A stretch of 64,000 nt of DNA, taken from the NCBI RefSeq assembly GCF_042477335.2, contig NC_091250.1, positions 134,041,384 to 134,105,383 of the forward strand. Reading direction: 5' to 3'. The DNA comes from Ovis canadensis (taxonomy: Eukaryota > Chordata > Mammalia > Artiodactyla > Bovidae). Within the stretch, counting starts at the first letter, position 1. Each line of letters opens with the position of its first letter. This document shows positions 1 to 11,262 of this stretch, in pieces. The notes under the pieces were generated by a model. That model made no database searches. It worked only from the letters and a program-made list of their open reading frames with translations, and had not been told where the DNA came from. The position numbers were made by a program, and so were the translations under genes.

Positions 1-3000
1 CTTCAGGGAGGTCTGCGGACACATTCCTGCTCTTTGCTTTTTCGTGTCAAACGCCTGGAATTTGCTGTTAGTGTGGCAAAGTCCAGCAAATATTGATGCG
101 TTTGCAAAAAAAAAAAAAGTCCTGTTAACCTCCCCTCTCTAAATTCACCTAAGCATGAGAAGTTCTCTTCAAAAAAAGAAAATAAGCCTAATAGCTAGTG
201 TTTAAAGACAGTCTAGGTACTTTTAAAATACCGCACTTGTTTACAACAGTGAAAAGCCACCAACTTGCAGAATGGAAGAGCGGCTCCATTTCCGAAGCAC
301 AATGAGCCGTGCGGCATGTTCGCAACAGCAAGTGTCAGAAAGGCAGCGAGAAACTGTCCTCAAACCTCAACACCCTACAGCAGAAAGGAAAATTAGCTTT
401 CAAGTTCAAGTTCGATTCTGACCATGAGCCAAATAAAACTATGAAATAACAAATCCTGTCAGTCAGTAAATTAGAGTGATAGTACAGGCTAACACAAACT
501 TTGTTTATAACCCAAATAAGTAAGTGTAATCACTGGAAAGGACCCTGCTTCACCCCAGCAAGGTGGAAACCTAGCAGGTCCAGAGAGCAGGGTGGCAGAG
601 AGGACACCCCTCCACATGGTGACCAGTCAAGGGCAGTGGCCCCACGTGGGTGCCCTTCACAGCCTTCACAGTGCTGTGGCGCTGCCCCAGGCACCGGGGT
701 CCAGGCACCCAGGAGGGGAGGTGTGGGCTGAGGACCAGGCCCCAGCACACGGGTGCCTGGAGCATTCTTCTCTTCGAGGGTCAAATATGTACAACATCTT
801 GGACCTCACACTTCAACAATGTCTCAGAAACATCAGTTTATAATTACAGAGCAAAATAACTGGCAGGAATCAAAGTTCTAGAAACAACTGATATCACTGC
901 ACTTGAAGCTTCAAACTACCTCTCTGATACACATGTCTACAGTTTAACTGGGTGTGGGGCGGGGGCTCACGGTTTGCCACGAGTGTTCTAGGCTAGCCCT
1001 AGAAACCTCTCCTATTTGTAACTTCTCTCCCAGCGTGCGCAAGCTCCAGCACCGCTCCAGCAGCGCAGCGGCGACACGAGAGCAGCCCGGGCAGCTCGAG
1101 ACAGCTGAGCTGCTGCGCCCGCGGGCTGACCTCACTGCTCCGCACAGTCCTGTCCCTTCACCCTGCAGGGCACTTCTCAGGAGCTAACACCTAATGGAGG
1201 CCAGGCATTAGGATGGCCCAGCGGCCCTCAGCCCCTCCCAGCAATCACCTGTGGCGTTCCTCCTGCTCAAGCATGGGCAGGGCCTGGCAACTAAGAAACA
1301 CAGAACGTGGTAACAAAGAACATGGCAAAAGGGATGGCATATCCCAGCCAAGATTAGGTCATGAACACTGCGGCCTCCTGCTCACTCTCCCAGTCAGTCA
1401 CTGGCTCCCTCAAGCTGCCCTATGGATGTCTCCAGCAAGCAGCCTGGAAGCAGATACCCCTAGCTGAGCCTACAGACAGATACCACAGCCCCAGCCAGCA
1501 CCCTGTCTGCAGCCTTGTGAGACTCTTGAAGCTGGGGATGCAGCTAAGCTGTGCCTAGACTCCTGACCTCAGACAGTGAGATAGCCGATGTGGTTTTAAG
1601 GCACTACATTCTGGGGTAACTTGCAGGACAGTAATATATAAATAATACAACCATCCAGTGCTACCACACCTTCAAAAATCCGAAAATGAGAAAATAAAGA
1701 GCCTACTCAAACTTGAATGCCCAGTTTCACAAGCCTTTTCCAAAACTTCAAAGAAAATTAAGTGTTTTAAAAAGTAAAGTGTATGTTTAAACAAACAAAA
1801 TCAGAAGCAAGCACTGAGCAAGAAGGTCCCAAGCATGGTTGCTGCTGCTGAATCGCTTCAGTGCGACCCCATAGACGGCAGCCCACCAGGCTCCCCCGTC
1901 CCTGGGATTCTCCAGGCAAGAACACTGGAGTGGGTTGCCATTTCCTTCTCCAATTGACAAATAAAACTTTCTAGACTGGACTATTCGTGGACTCCATTTA
2001 AGATTAGGTCCTATAAAATGTTACACTGAAAACGCAAAGGGGGTTTCTCCTAAGTAACCAAGAAGAGAAGTTACGGCACAAAATGAAACGGTGAACTGAC
2101 CATTCAAGCGTCTCCCTTGGGTTCCAGAGTCACGCCCCACGCTAACACAGGGCAACCTCCCTGAATGTACTTGCTGCACGCGGGCCCCACGCCAGGCAGA
2201 CAGTGCCCACCTGGGCAGCCTCATCCACTGGACACTCTGGAGCCTTCCCTGGCCCAAAGGCAGCACGTCTCCATGCCTACTTTCAAAGTAAAGGACACCG
2301 CAGGCAAGGCCTGGGAGAGGTCAGACATAAGGTTTTGGAGAAGCAGAGACCCCGCCCCAGGGTCTCTTCCCGGAGTGGAAAAGGCGCCGGATGCTTCACC
2401 TGACACACACTGGACCAATGGCCCCCAAACCCGCCCCGCGACCCGCACGGCCGGCTGGATCCCATCCCTCCTGGAAGCCCCTGGACACCGAAAACGCCGC
2501 CAGACCTGGAGAATGGGGCGCTTCTGTGACACCCCCGGAGGGCAGGGAGGGCAGGAGTGATTGCGGACGACCGACACTGGCTAGAGTGCAGGCAAGGAGA
2601 TGGCGGCCCTGGAGAGAGGCTGGGGGAACAGCGTGGGGGCGGCTTCCTCGTCTGGGGAGGGGCGCCCTGCTGGCTCGGGGCACGGGGCAGGGTGGAGTAG
2701 GAGCTCCATCAGTCTCAACCCAGCCTACCCCCAGGGCCAGCCCAGGCAGCAACTGCTGAAGGTCAGAAGGTTTGTGGGGCCCAGGCGCTCAGGGGCCTCA
2801 CAGAGAGGGCTGGTTTGCACCTGTGGGGCTTACATACCCAGGATCCCTGATGATCCAGACCTTTATAGCAGCTGGGGTCCAGCCGAGTGAGCTGAGTGGA
2901 TTCCAGGCACTCTGGAAACTGCCCCAGGGCCCAGGCCCCTGGGGGTCCAGCCTGGGGTCCCAGCACTCCTCAAAGACCACCCTTGAAGCCTGGGTGCTTC

Positions 3001-3974
3001 TCAGCGACTCATTCAAGAGTCGCAGCCTTCCTGGGGGCCTGTCTCCAAGTTTCAGCTCTCATCGCAGTCCCGGTCCTGTCTGAGAGCCAGCCTTCTCCAG
3101 GACTGCCCAGCGTCCAGCTCTTCTTCACGACCTACCTGGGTCATCCCTGCAGCCTGTCACAAGACAGGGGCCTCCACGTGGCACAGCCCCAGGGTCCTGG
3201 CTCCTGGGAAGGACAGGCTGTCCCAGGGTCCCAGAAGCGCTCACAGGCCAGTTTCGAAATCCTGGTCCTACTGGGGAGCGGTCCTGGGGTCTCACTTCTC
3301 TCCAGCGGGGTTACTCAAGTCCTGATCTTCCCACGGGCCAGTCCTGGGGTACAGACCGCCCCCAGGTGACCCACCCTAAGGCCCACGGCTCCTCAGTGAC
3401 TTGTCCTAGTCCCAACTGTCCCTAAGTCCTGGCCATCCTCGGTGACCTGTCCCCGGGTCCAGCTGACTCTTGCTGAGTCTTAAGGTCCCAGCCCTCCTCC
3501 ATGACCCACATCGGGGTCCGGCTCTCTTAGAAGGGATCTGTCTTGGCATCCAGTACTTCCTAGTCTTTTCTCGGTGGGTCCTAAGGTCCAGTCCTCCCTG
3601 ATGACCCACCCTGGGGTTAGATACTCCCTGACCCCTCTGCGGTGGCCCGTCCAGGAGTCCGGTCCTCCCCGGTCCCTCCCCGGTGACCTGTCCAAGGGTC
3701 TGGTCCCCCCCAGTGGCCGGTCCTGGGATCCAGTCATCCCCGGTCGCTCCCCGAAGACCCGTCCCGAGGTCGGGCCCTGCCCTAGGTCTGGCCCCCGTGG
3801 GTCCGGCCCGGGCCTGGGCCTGCCGAGCGGAGTCGGGGCGCCGCAGGCCGGGCCGACGAGGGTGCAGGGGCGCGGGCCGGGGTTCGGAGCTTTCCGGGCC
3901 CGGACACGGGCCGAGGCCGCGGCCTGTGGAGCGGGCGCCACGGGCCAGGCCAGGCGGGGCGCGGACTCACTGAC
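1..3974. other. Probable PCGF3 first intron, no coding exon seen
   Basis: By synteny with human 4p16.3 this stretch should be the 5' part of PCGF3, transcribed toward position 1 from the CpG island at about 3.7-4.7 kb. I found no PCGF3 RING or RAWUL coding exon on the minus strand, so any coding exon must lie left of the window. The stretch holds one SINE (1838-1953). From 2.2 to 3.7 kb it is GC-rich with loosely repeated CCTGGGGTCC-like phrases. The assignment is an inference from gene order, not from an exon match. Confidence 0.4.
1838..1953 (-). repeat. Bov-A SINE fragment
   Basis: The stretch carries the ruminant Bov-A core in reverse orientation: a CAGTGCGACCCCATAGAC box, then CCAGGCAAGAACACTGGAGTG and TTGCCATTTCCTTCTCCAA. 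The tRNA-like half is missing. It matches the Bov-A monomers found elsewhere in the window. Confidence 0.85.
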
Positions 3975-4150
3975 CTGCCGTCTCAGCTGCGGGCGAGCTG
4001 GGCGCACGCGGGGCCAGCGCGGGCAGGAGGAGGGGGCGCCGCTCCCTCCCGGTCCCCCCCAGGAGCAGGAGAAAAAAGCCCGTCCGGAGTTTAAAACAAA
4101 GAGGCGGAAATGCCCGAGCGGAGCCGACCGCAGAGTCGGGGGCGCCGCGC
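3975..4150 (-). other. PCGF3: Candidate non-coding exon 1 of PCGF3
   Basis: On the minus strand a good splice donor, CAG|GTCAGTGAG, ends a candidate exon at 3975, about 180 bp downstream of the NRF-1-like motif and inside the CpG island. PCGF3 has non-coding 5' exons in mammals, which would fit. The transcription start is not visible and the right edge given here is a guess. Confidence 0.3.
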
Positions 4151-4155
4151 CTGGA

Positions 4156-4165
4156 GCATGCGCAT
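4156..4165. promoter_or_regulatory. NRF-1-like motif in the PCGF3 island
   Basis: GCATGCGCAT matches the core of the NRF-1 consensus (TGCGCATGCGCA). It lies in the island centre close to the likely start site. This is a motif match only. Confidence 0.45.
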
Positions 4166-4440
4166 TGCGCGGCCCGGCTCCCACCCGGCGGCCGGGGCAG
4201 GGGCGGGGCCTGGAGGGGGCGGTACGGGGCGTGGCAAGGGCGGAGCCAGAGGGCGCAGGCGCGTCCGGGCTGGAGCGGCTCTGGGGCCTGAAGAGGCGAG
4301 GGTTGCCGCGGAACCCAAGACGGGGGCGTGGTGAGAGGTTGTGGGTGGGGACGGAGGGCGGGGTCAGAGGGAGCCTCGGGGCCGGGCTCCGTGCAGAGAC
4401 TAAGCCGGGTCGTGAGACGCTTCAGGGGCTGGGGAGGCGG

Positions 4441-4611
4441 GGCCAGAGATGGGGCGGGGCCTTGTGGGGCGTGGGGCGGGGCGTGGGAGGGCCGGTGAGG
4501 GGCGGGGCGGGGCCAGAGATGGGGCGGGGCCTTGCGGGGCGTGGGGCGGGGCCGGCCCGGGGGCCGGGCCGAGGGCGGGGCGGGGCGGGGCGGGGCGGGG
4601 CGGGGCGGGGC
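4441..4611. repeat. Tandem GC-box repeats in the CpG island
   Basis: A phrase beginning GGCCAGAGATGGGGCGGGGC occurs at 4441-4485 and again at 4511-4555, a 70-bp period. It is followed by a pure GGGGC pentamer run at about 4574-4611. Each GGGGCGGGGC is an Sp1/KLF-type box. The G-runs on the plus strand are spaced so that a G-quadruplex could form. Confidence 0.85.
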
Positions 4612-4679
4612 CGGCAGGCGCAGCGCGGGGCGGAGGCGCGGCTTGCGGAACTTTGGGTCCTGCAGACTGCCGGCGTTAG

Positions 4680-7344
4680 GACCCCGCCCCCAGACCTAGG
4701 GTTTCCTCCGAGGAAGGCAGGCTCGTTCTTGCATTCCTGTTTTCCTGGGAATCAGGCAGGACCAGGGGCGCCGCGGACAGACAGAAACGCGGCCTCTGGG
4801 CTCTCAGACAGTAGGCAGCAAGGCTGACCCCGCCACCCGTCCGTGGGTCCGCCTTTCTGCAGGCCCTGCCCTGGAGCTGTAAAGCGGTGATCATGACGTC
4901 CACGCCCTCGTGGGGTCCACACTGCAGTGGGGGGAGAGAATCACAAAAGACAGCGTAAATGTGGTGTCCTGTGGGAAACAAGCCGATTGGGGCAGGCAGC
5001 GGGTGTCCGGAGATGGTTACCTTAGAGTGAACCGGCACGGAAGGGTCCTGAGGAGCAGCGAGCCCTGCAAGTAACCGGCTGGGGGCGGCTCGCCCGTGGA
5101 GAGTCCAGCCAACCTCAGGTCTCGGGGCGGGAGGGAGTGTGGAGAATGCTTCCAGAGACCAAGTGAGAGCTAGAGGGCGCAGAGAGGTTGGCGACCAGGT
5201 CAGATGGAGAGGCTCCGGGAGTGTCTGAGCAGAGGGTTGTCCACCTGGGCTTGGCCTCCCAGCTGTAGGGTGGGTGGGACTGCTGGGGTAGCTGGCATGA
5301 GAGGAGGCGGGGATGGACAGCTGCCGGCCATCTGGGGAGGGTGATGTCACTTGACCCCCAACTGGGACTGCCCTGAGGCTGGGGGCTGCAGGGGTGCAGC
5401 GGGAGCTTGCAGCGGCTGGAGATGATGAGACGGTTAAGGGGGTGAGTGAGGACGAGGGACCAAGCCCCCTGCAGCCCTCCCAGTGGAGAGACTAGGGAGT
5501 CCAGGAGGAGCCAGTGAGAAAGAACCCTACTTGGGGGTCTGGCAGACTGAGGAGGAGGCCCCCACGAGTGGGTGTCGTGATCTGGCTGGTGGAGGCATGG
5601 GGGTGGCGAGGCACCTCTGCGGCCGTGGCCAGTGCAGTGGGGACACGTTGTTGGGGAAAGCTTTGCTCAACAGAAGAGGGCAAAGACAAATTTTCAAGGC
5701 TGTAGACTGAAGCCACACATGGAGTTTGGGTGCCAGAAGGAAAAGACAATTTTTCCTACCTCAGTGGTGGTGACTGGGTACAAGAGGATCGTGACTACAG
5801 TGCGTGGGAAGATGGTGTGGTACCTCGGCAGTGGTGACGGGGTAGAGGGGAGAGTGGCGTGCTCTGTGAACCCCAGTCCCCACCTAGGACTGGGGCCTGG
5901 ATGTGGGGGCATTTGGCAGCTCTTCACATGGGGGTGGTCCACACCCTGCCCCAATGCATGGTCTATTCTAGATGCTTCTGTTTTCCGAGAAATGGGAGTT
6001 CAGTTGACCCAGGTTGGAAGAGGGGGCCCCGGCGACAGCAGACTGGGATCAGCCCTGGACGTAGGGGAGGCGACTCCAAGGCATCTGACCGCCCTCGGAC
6101 ACTGTGCAGAGCCAGTGGCAGGCGTGTGAGGCACAGCAACAGCCCCAGATTTGTTCCAGGCCTGGGGTCTCTTGCTGAGGGTGCAGACCGGACATCTGGG
6201 CTGCCCGCCTGTTCTCCAGGGTAACCTCCTTGATGACAACAGCCCAGACCTTGACCCGAACCCTGGGCTCCTGTGTCTAGCTGCCCAGCCACACCTCTGC
6301 TGCAGTGCCTGAGAAGCTCAGGCTCCGAGGGCAGAAGGTCCACACCTGACCCTCCCACAGCCCCATCGCAGGTGGGCTCCTTCCTGCCACCCCGACGCAC
6401 GCTGCCAGCGGACCCCTCAGCATCTGCGGCAGCTCCCCCCACCCTGGTCCAAGGCCGTCAACTTCGCCAGTTGACCTGTCATCTCAGGACTGGCCTTCTG
6501 CTTCTTTCTTTAGGCCCCAAATCTATTCTCAGCACGAAATGGTAACTCTCATAACACACTAGCTGCAGAATGTCCGTCCTCTGCCCGAAACCATCCAGGG
6601 GCCTCACTCAGAGCCAAAGCACAAGAGCAGAGGCCACGGGGCCTGAGGACACCTAGAGTGAAGGCCCTGTGTGTTGTGTTGATGGTGGTGTGAGCTCCTG
6701 AGTGTGCACATAGGTCACAGCTCACTGGCATGTGTGGCTTACACTGTGTGGTTACTTCAGCAGGGCAGAAGAGAAAGAAGGGACCAGAAGCCAGGACACA
6801 AGGAGAGAGAGGAGACCACCCTCCCACCTCGCCCATGCCTCCTCTTTGCCCAGAGGTGAGCGGTCCCCTCTCCTCTGCCTCCCAGCCACCCCCAGAGACG
6901 CCCATCCTCCACACCCCGCCCGGGCTCCCCCTGGCCCGCTCCCTTCCTTTTGAATGTCCTCCTCTTCCCTGATGGACCATTCCAGTGAGGCTGTCTGTCT
7001 GAACAACAAAACAGAACACAATGAAATGGGCTCTCTAGACATGTGCTTCTCTGCTCTCTTCGTAACACAACTCCTCAGGAGAGCCGTCTACGCTGGCCCA
7101 CCCAATTTCCCTTCCTGTTTGGTCTCTTAACCCTGCAGGCTTCTGCCCTCCCCCAGAAAAACGCTGTGGCCCAGGTCACCCCAGATTCTGTGAGCTACGT
7201 CTGCCAGCACCTCTGACCCGCCACGCTGCTCTCTGCTCCTGGAAGCTCAGCCCCTCGGCTGGCTGTCCCGCGATCTGCCCTCTAACTGGCACCTTCTCGG
7301 ACGCTGGCCACCCTCGTCTCCTCTCTCTGCGGCCGCACTGGCCA
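4680..7344. other. Intergenic, no gene recognised
   Basis: GC-rich single-copy-looking sequence right of the PCGF3 island. Open frames here are short and overlap on both strands. None shows a family motif, convincing splice pairs or a poly(A) signal context. I recognise no interspersed repeat. Confidence 0.6.
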
Positions 7345-7763
7345 GTGCTTTCGCTCTGCCCCGTGCTCTTGAGCCCTGTCCCGTGCTTTCGCTCTGCCCC
7401 GTGCTCTTGAGCCCTGTCCCGTGCTTTCGCTCTGCCCCGTGCTCTTGAGCCCTGTCCCGTGCTTTCGCTCTGCCCCGTGCTCTTGAGCCCTGTCCCGTGC
7501 TTTCGCTCTGCCCCGTGCTCTTGAGCCCTGTCCCGTGCTTTCGCTCTGCCCCGTGCTCTTGAGCCCTGTCCCGTGCTTTCGCTCTGCCCCGTGCTCTTGA
7601 GCCCTGTCCCGTGCTTTCGCTCTGCCCCGTGCTCTTGAGCCCTGTCCCGTGCTTTCGCTCTGCCCCGTGCTCTTGAGCCCTGTCCCGTGCTTTCGCTCTG
7701 CCCCGTGCTCTTGAGCCCTGTCCCGTGCTTTCGCTCTGCCCCGTGCTCTTGAGCCCTGTCCCG
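7345..7763. repeat. 38-bp minisatellite, 11 copies
   Basis: A 38-bp unit (TTGAGCCCTGTCCCGTGC followed by TTTCGCTCTGCCCCGTGCTC) repeats with constant spacing: the TTGAGCCCTG phrase recurs every 38 bp from 7369 to 7749. By eye the 11 copies are identical. The unit is itself a diverged dimer of about 19 bp, both halves containing CCCGTGCT. Since 38 is not a multiple of 3, every minus frame through it stays open over a 38-residue superperiod. This explains the long spurious open frames at 7176-8042. Confidence 0.97.
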
Positions 7764-8486
7764 ATGTGCGTGACCCCCCTGGGCCTGTGCACCAGCTGTC
7801 GCTCGGTGACTGCAGGTGGCAAGCTTCCCCATCTTGGCCTGCAGGGCCCCATCTTTTCTGCTACTGGCGCACAAGCACCTGGGTTCGTACCTGACTCCTG
7901 CACTGCTGTTTCCCAACATCTGGCTCGTGAGGAGGCCCTCTCGGCTCTGTCTGCACATGTGCCTGATGCGGCCGTGGCTCTCAGCCTCCGCAGCTCCTGG
8001 CCTGGGCCCACCTGTCCTGTCTAGGTGGCTGCCATACCCCACTAGCCCTGGTCTCTCCTGGACAGAGGAGCCAACAAGCTGACCCCCAGCGTCCAGGTCA
8101 GAGTGCGCCAGGCCTCTCCTCAGCCCCAGTCACTGCTCCAGCTCCCAGAGGTCCTGCCTTGGGCCTGGGTCCAGCCCTCACTCTGGCCTGGCCTCCTTGG
8201 CCCTCCGGGACATGCTGGGCCCTCACACCTCAAGGCCACGGCTGAGCTGCTCCCAGGCCTGAGTGGCACTGTGCCCCCAGACCTGTGCTCGGATATCTCC
8301 TGAGGCCTCTCTTGACCAATCTGGCAATAGAAACACAGCGCCTGACACCTTATCTTGTTGGCAAGACTCTCCTCTCAGGTATTGTTGGTGGCAACAAAGA
8401 GGGGACGGGCAACATTGAGCACAACAGCGTGGGCATCACCCTATGGCTCAGAGTCCCCAGGTAGGAAAACACCCTGAAGACACACT
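7764..8486. other. Intergenic, nothing recognised
   Basis: Unique-looking GC-rich sequence between the minisatellite and a SINE. No exon, RNA gene or repeat family is recognised. Confidence 0.5.
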
Positions 8487-8702
8487 GTGTGTGTACGTGC
8501 TCGGGGACTTCGGTGGTGTCCGACTCTTTGTGACCCTATGTACTGTCCTCTCCAGGCTTCTCTTTCCATGGGGTTTCCCAGGCAAAAATACTGGAGTGGG
8601 TTTCCTTATCCTTCTTTAGGGAACCTTCCCGACTCAGAGATTGAGTCTGTGTCTCCTGCATTGCGGTGGGATTCTTTACCCACTGAGCCACCTGGGAAGT
8701 CC
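8487..8702 (-). repeat. Bov-tA SINE, near full length
   Basis: Reading the minus strand, the element begins with the tRNA-like GGGACTTCCCAGGTGGCTCA segment, whose complement is at 8683-8702. It continues through the Bov-A core with a CCATGTAGGG/GTCACAAAGAGTC tail. This is the standard ruminant Bov-tA structure. Confidence 0.88.
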
Positions 8703-10157
8703 CAAAGACACAGAGTACAAAAGATACAACAGGGCTGCAACTGCAGCGTAATTTACAACAGAAAAGCGGGAACAGTCCGTAGTGGATGCAAGTACTTAAT
8801 AAACCATTGACCCTCTACACAGGGGTTCTCGCGTCTGCAATAAGGGTGTAGATGCCTGTGCATGCTGTCATGGGGTTGCCTCCAGGATGGTGTCCAGGGC
8901 ATAGCATTAAGGTGGCCAAGCAGGAGAAAAGGGTACCCAGACTGTGGGGGTTACTGCCTGTTCCATGTATCTGTCTGGACTAGAAATCTGTGCAGATGGT
9001 GGCGGCAGTGGGGCTTCAGTCTCCCTGGACCCCTCATAAAACATAGGGTGGTGCAGCAGCCCAGAAACAGTCAGGTGGCCAACACCGACCCCAAGGCCCC
9101 ATGACAAGCAGGTAGAGACAACCTCCCGCCTTGCTTCCTAAGGCCAGCATGTGCGTGGAGGGACTGCGGCCACCCTCCCACCAGAGACAACTGGAAACGG
9201 GGCCACGCCAGGCAGTGCAGGCCGTGACCCGAGAAATGGACAAATGGGGCAAGCCACAGCTCGGAGGCCAGGGGGCCGAGGCTGCGGGGAGGGCACATGA
9301 GAGGGGCGCTCCAGAACTGGGTGGAGAACCTGAGTCCTGGGCTGAGCCCTGATAAGGGTGCACGTGGAGGAAGCTGTCTGGAGCTGCGCAGAAGCTCTGA
9401 GAGGCACCAAGACGTGTTCTGGGAGGTCATGACAGGGGGCATCTCCCACCAGCCCAGGAGCCCTCGTGGGCCAGGCCCCAGGCCAGACAACCTAACCCTC
9501 AGCAGGAAGGCAGCCCCCACCAGCCTACAGCGGAGATGCGTGGAGGGAACAACAGAGTGCTCAGAGTCCGACCTTGCCGAGGAGAAAGCACAGGCAGAAA
9601 GCACTCCACAAGGGCAGCGCCTTGGGTCGGGCCCAGCAGGCTGGCCAGCGAGCAGCGGAGAGTGCCAGTCACCGGGGCCAGCGTGCAGATGATGCCAGCG
9701 CCAGAGCCAGAAAACAGGCTCTACCGTGGGTGTTATACCCTATCCACGTGTCCAAAGGCAGGGAGGTGGCTGGGCACTCCTGGGCATGGATCAGGAAATG
9801 AAGGGGGCCAGAAAGCAAAGGCGTGGCACAGACCCCTGTGGACAGGAGCCAGGAGCCACACGTGGGCCACTGAGCATCGAAAAGAATAATGGCAGCGACG
9901 GGTTACAGCACCTAAACTATGGATGCATGATGCTCCTTAAAACCCAGCGCAGCGGTAGTGTAAGGCCCTGAGGAACCAACTCATAGCTTTCAAACCTGAG
10001 GGACGATGGGAGGAAATCAGTTATCTTCCTGGCCTTGCATACAAACTGCGTCTCAAGGTAACCGAACACCTGATGTGGGATCAGTTTTCTTTATGAATAT
10101 CCCAGCTGATAAATGAAGAAGCACAGAGTTAAAATACTGTCATTTCAAAGCCCTAAT
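8703..10157. other. Intergenic, nothing recognised
   Basis: Mixed-composition sequence without a recognisable coding exon or repeat. Its open frames are short and mutually overlapping. Confidence 0.5.
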
Positions 10158-11200
10158 GGGAATGCTGCCACAAACTACCATACAACTGCATTCATTTCAC
10201 ATGCTAGCAAAGTAATGCTCGAAAGCCTTCAAGACTGGCTTAACAGTATGTGAACTGAAAACTTCTAGATGTAAAAGCTGGATTTAGAAGAGGCAGAGGA
10301 ACCAGCAATCAAATTGCCAAAATCTGTTATATCACAGAAAAAGCAAGAGAATTCCAGAAAAAAAATATACTTCTGCTTCATTGACTATGTGGCCATGCTA
10401 AGCCACTTCAGTCGTGTGTGACCTTATGAACTGTAGCCTGCCAGGCTCCTCTGTCTATGGGATTCTTCAGGCAAGAATACTAGAGTGGATTGCCATTCCC
10501 TTCTCCAGGGGATCTTCCTGACCCAGGGTTCGAACCAGTGTGTTTTAACGTCTAACCTGCAATACAGGAGACAGAGATTCTATCTCTGAGTCGGGAAGAT
10601 TCCCTGGCGAAGGACAGGGAAACCCACTCCAGTATTTTTGCCTGGGAAAGCCCATGGAGAGAGAAGCCTGGTGGGCTACAGTCCATAAGGTCACAAAGTT
10701 ATGACCAACCTAGACAGCATATTAAAAAGCAGAGACATTACTTTGCCAACAAAGGTCCATCTAGTCAAACCTATGGTTTTTCCAATAGTCATGTTTGGAT
10801 GTGAGAGTTAGACCATAAAGAAAGCTGAGCACTGAAGAATTGATGCTTTTGAACTGTGGTGTTGGAGAAGACTCTTGAGAGTCCCTTGGACTGCAAGGAG
10901 ATCCAACCAGCCCATTCTAAAGGAAGTCAGTCCTGAATATTCATTGGAAAGACTGATGCTAAAGCTGAAGCTCCAATACTTTGGCCACCTGATGCAAAGA
11001 ACTGACTCTTTGGAAAAGACTCTGATGCTGGGAAAGACTGAAGGCAGAAGGAGAAGGGGAAGACAGAGGGTGAGATGATTAGATAGCATCAGACATGAGT
11101 TTGAGCAAGCTCTGGGAGTTGGTGATGGACAGGAAATCCTGGCGTGCTGCAGTGCGTGGGGTCACAGAGTCAGACATGACTGAGTGACTGAACTGAACTG
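10158..11200 (+). mobile_element. BovB LINE fragment (plus), interrupted by SINEs
   Basis: The left part (10158-10387) reads as the BovB reverse-transcriptase stretch around the conserved GFRRGRGT phrase, with stops. At about 10388-10690 it is interrupted by two Bov-A segments in opposite orientation. It resumes near 10700 with the MTNLDS region and runs to the GAACTGAACTGAA tail at 11190-11200. The central RT core (YADD) is deleted. It is a dead 5'-truncated copy. Confidence 0.9.
10388..10690. repeat. Inverted pair of Bov-A SINEs
   Basis: A minus-orientation SINE core (10388-10520: GTAGCCTGCCAGGCTCCTCT, then TTGCCATTCCCTTCTCCAGG) is followed, after a short spacer, by a plus-orientation core (about 10590-10690: AACCCACTCCAGTATTTTTG, then GAAGCCTGGTGGGCTACAG). 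The two arms of about 100 bp are reverse complements with mismatches, giving a large imperfect hairpin inside the BovB copy. Confidence 0.85.
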
Positions 11201-11219
11201 AAGACAGTCAAAGATTTTG

Positions 11220-11262
11220 GGCTTCCCAGGTGGCGCTAGTGGTAAAGAAGCCACCTCCCAAT
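11220..11262 (+). repeat. Truncated Bov-tA SINE 5' end
   Basis: GGGCTTCCCAGGTGGCGCTA and the following AGTGGTAAAG are the tRNA-like head of Bov-tA. It stops abruptly at CCAATGC, where the next BovB copy begins. Confidence 0.8.

Larger units (their letters stand above)
3700..4680 (-). promoter_or_regulatory. PCGF3: CpG island, probable PCGF3 promoter
   Basis: CpG and GC density rise sharply from about 3.7 kb to 4.68 kb. The right part is a dense run of GGGGCGGGGC Sp1-type boxes. The centre (4156-4165) has GCATGCGCAT, which fits the NRF-1 half-palindrome. A TTTAAA-type element lies near 4090 on the minus strand. In human the gene next to SLC49A3 on this side is PCGF3, divergent from SLC49A3, so the island is assigned to PCGF3 on the minus strand. 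No transcript evidence is available here. It could also drive an unannotated plus-strand non-coding RNA. Confidence 0.65.

Noticed and set aside
3574-4827. 417-codon plus-strand open frame across the CpG island
   Set aside because: Composition artefact: Gly/Arg/Ala-rich translation of GC boxes and pentamer repeats, with no family motif. It runs against the inferred transcription.
7345-7763. Possible CRISPR-like array
   Set aside because: Units are head-to-tail identical with no variable spacers, and the genome is a mammal's. It is a minisatellite.
7176-8042. 288-codon minus open frame with a 38-residue repeat
   Set aside because: It is the 38-bp minisatellite translated; a unit length not divisible by 3 keeps all frames open.
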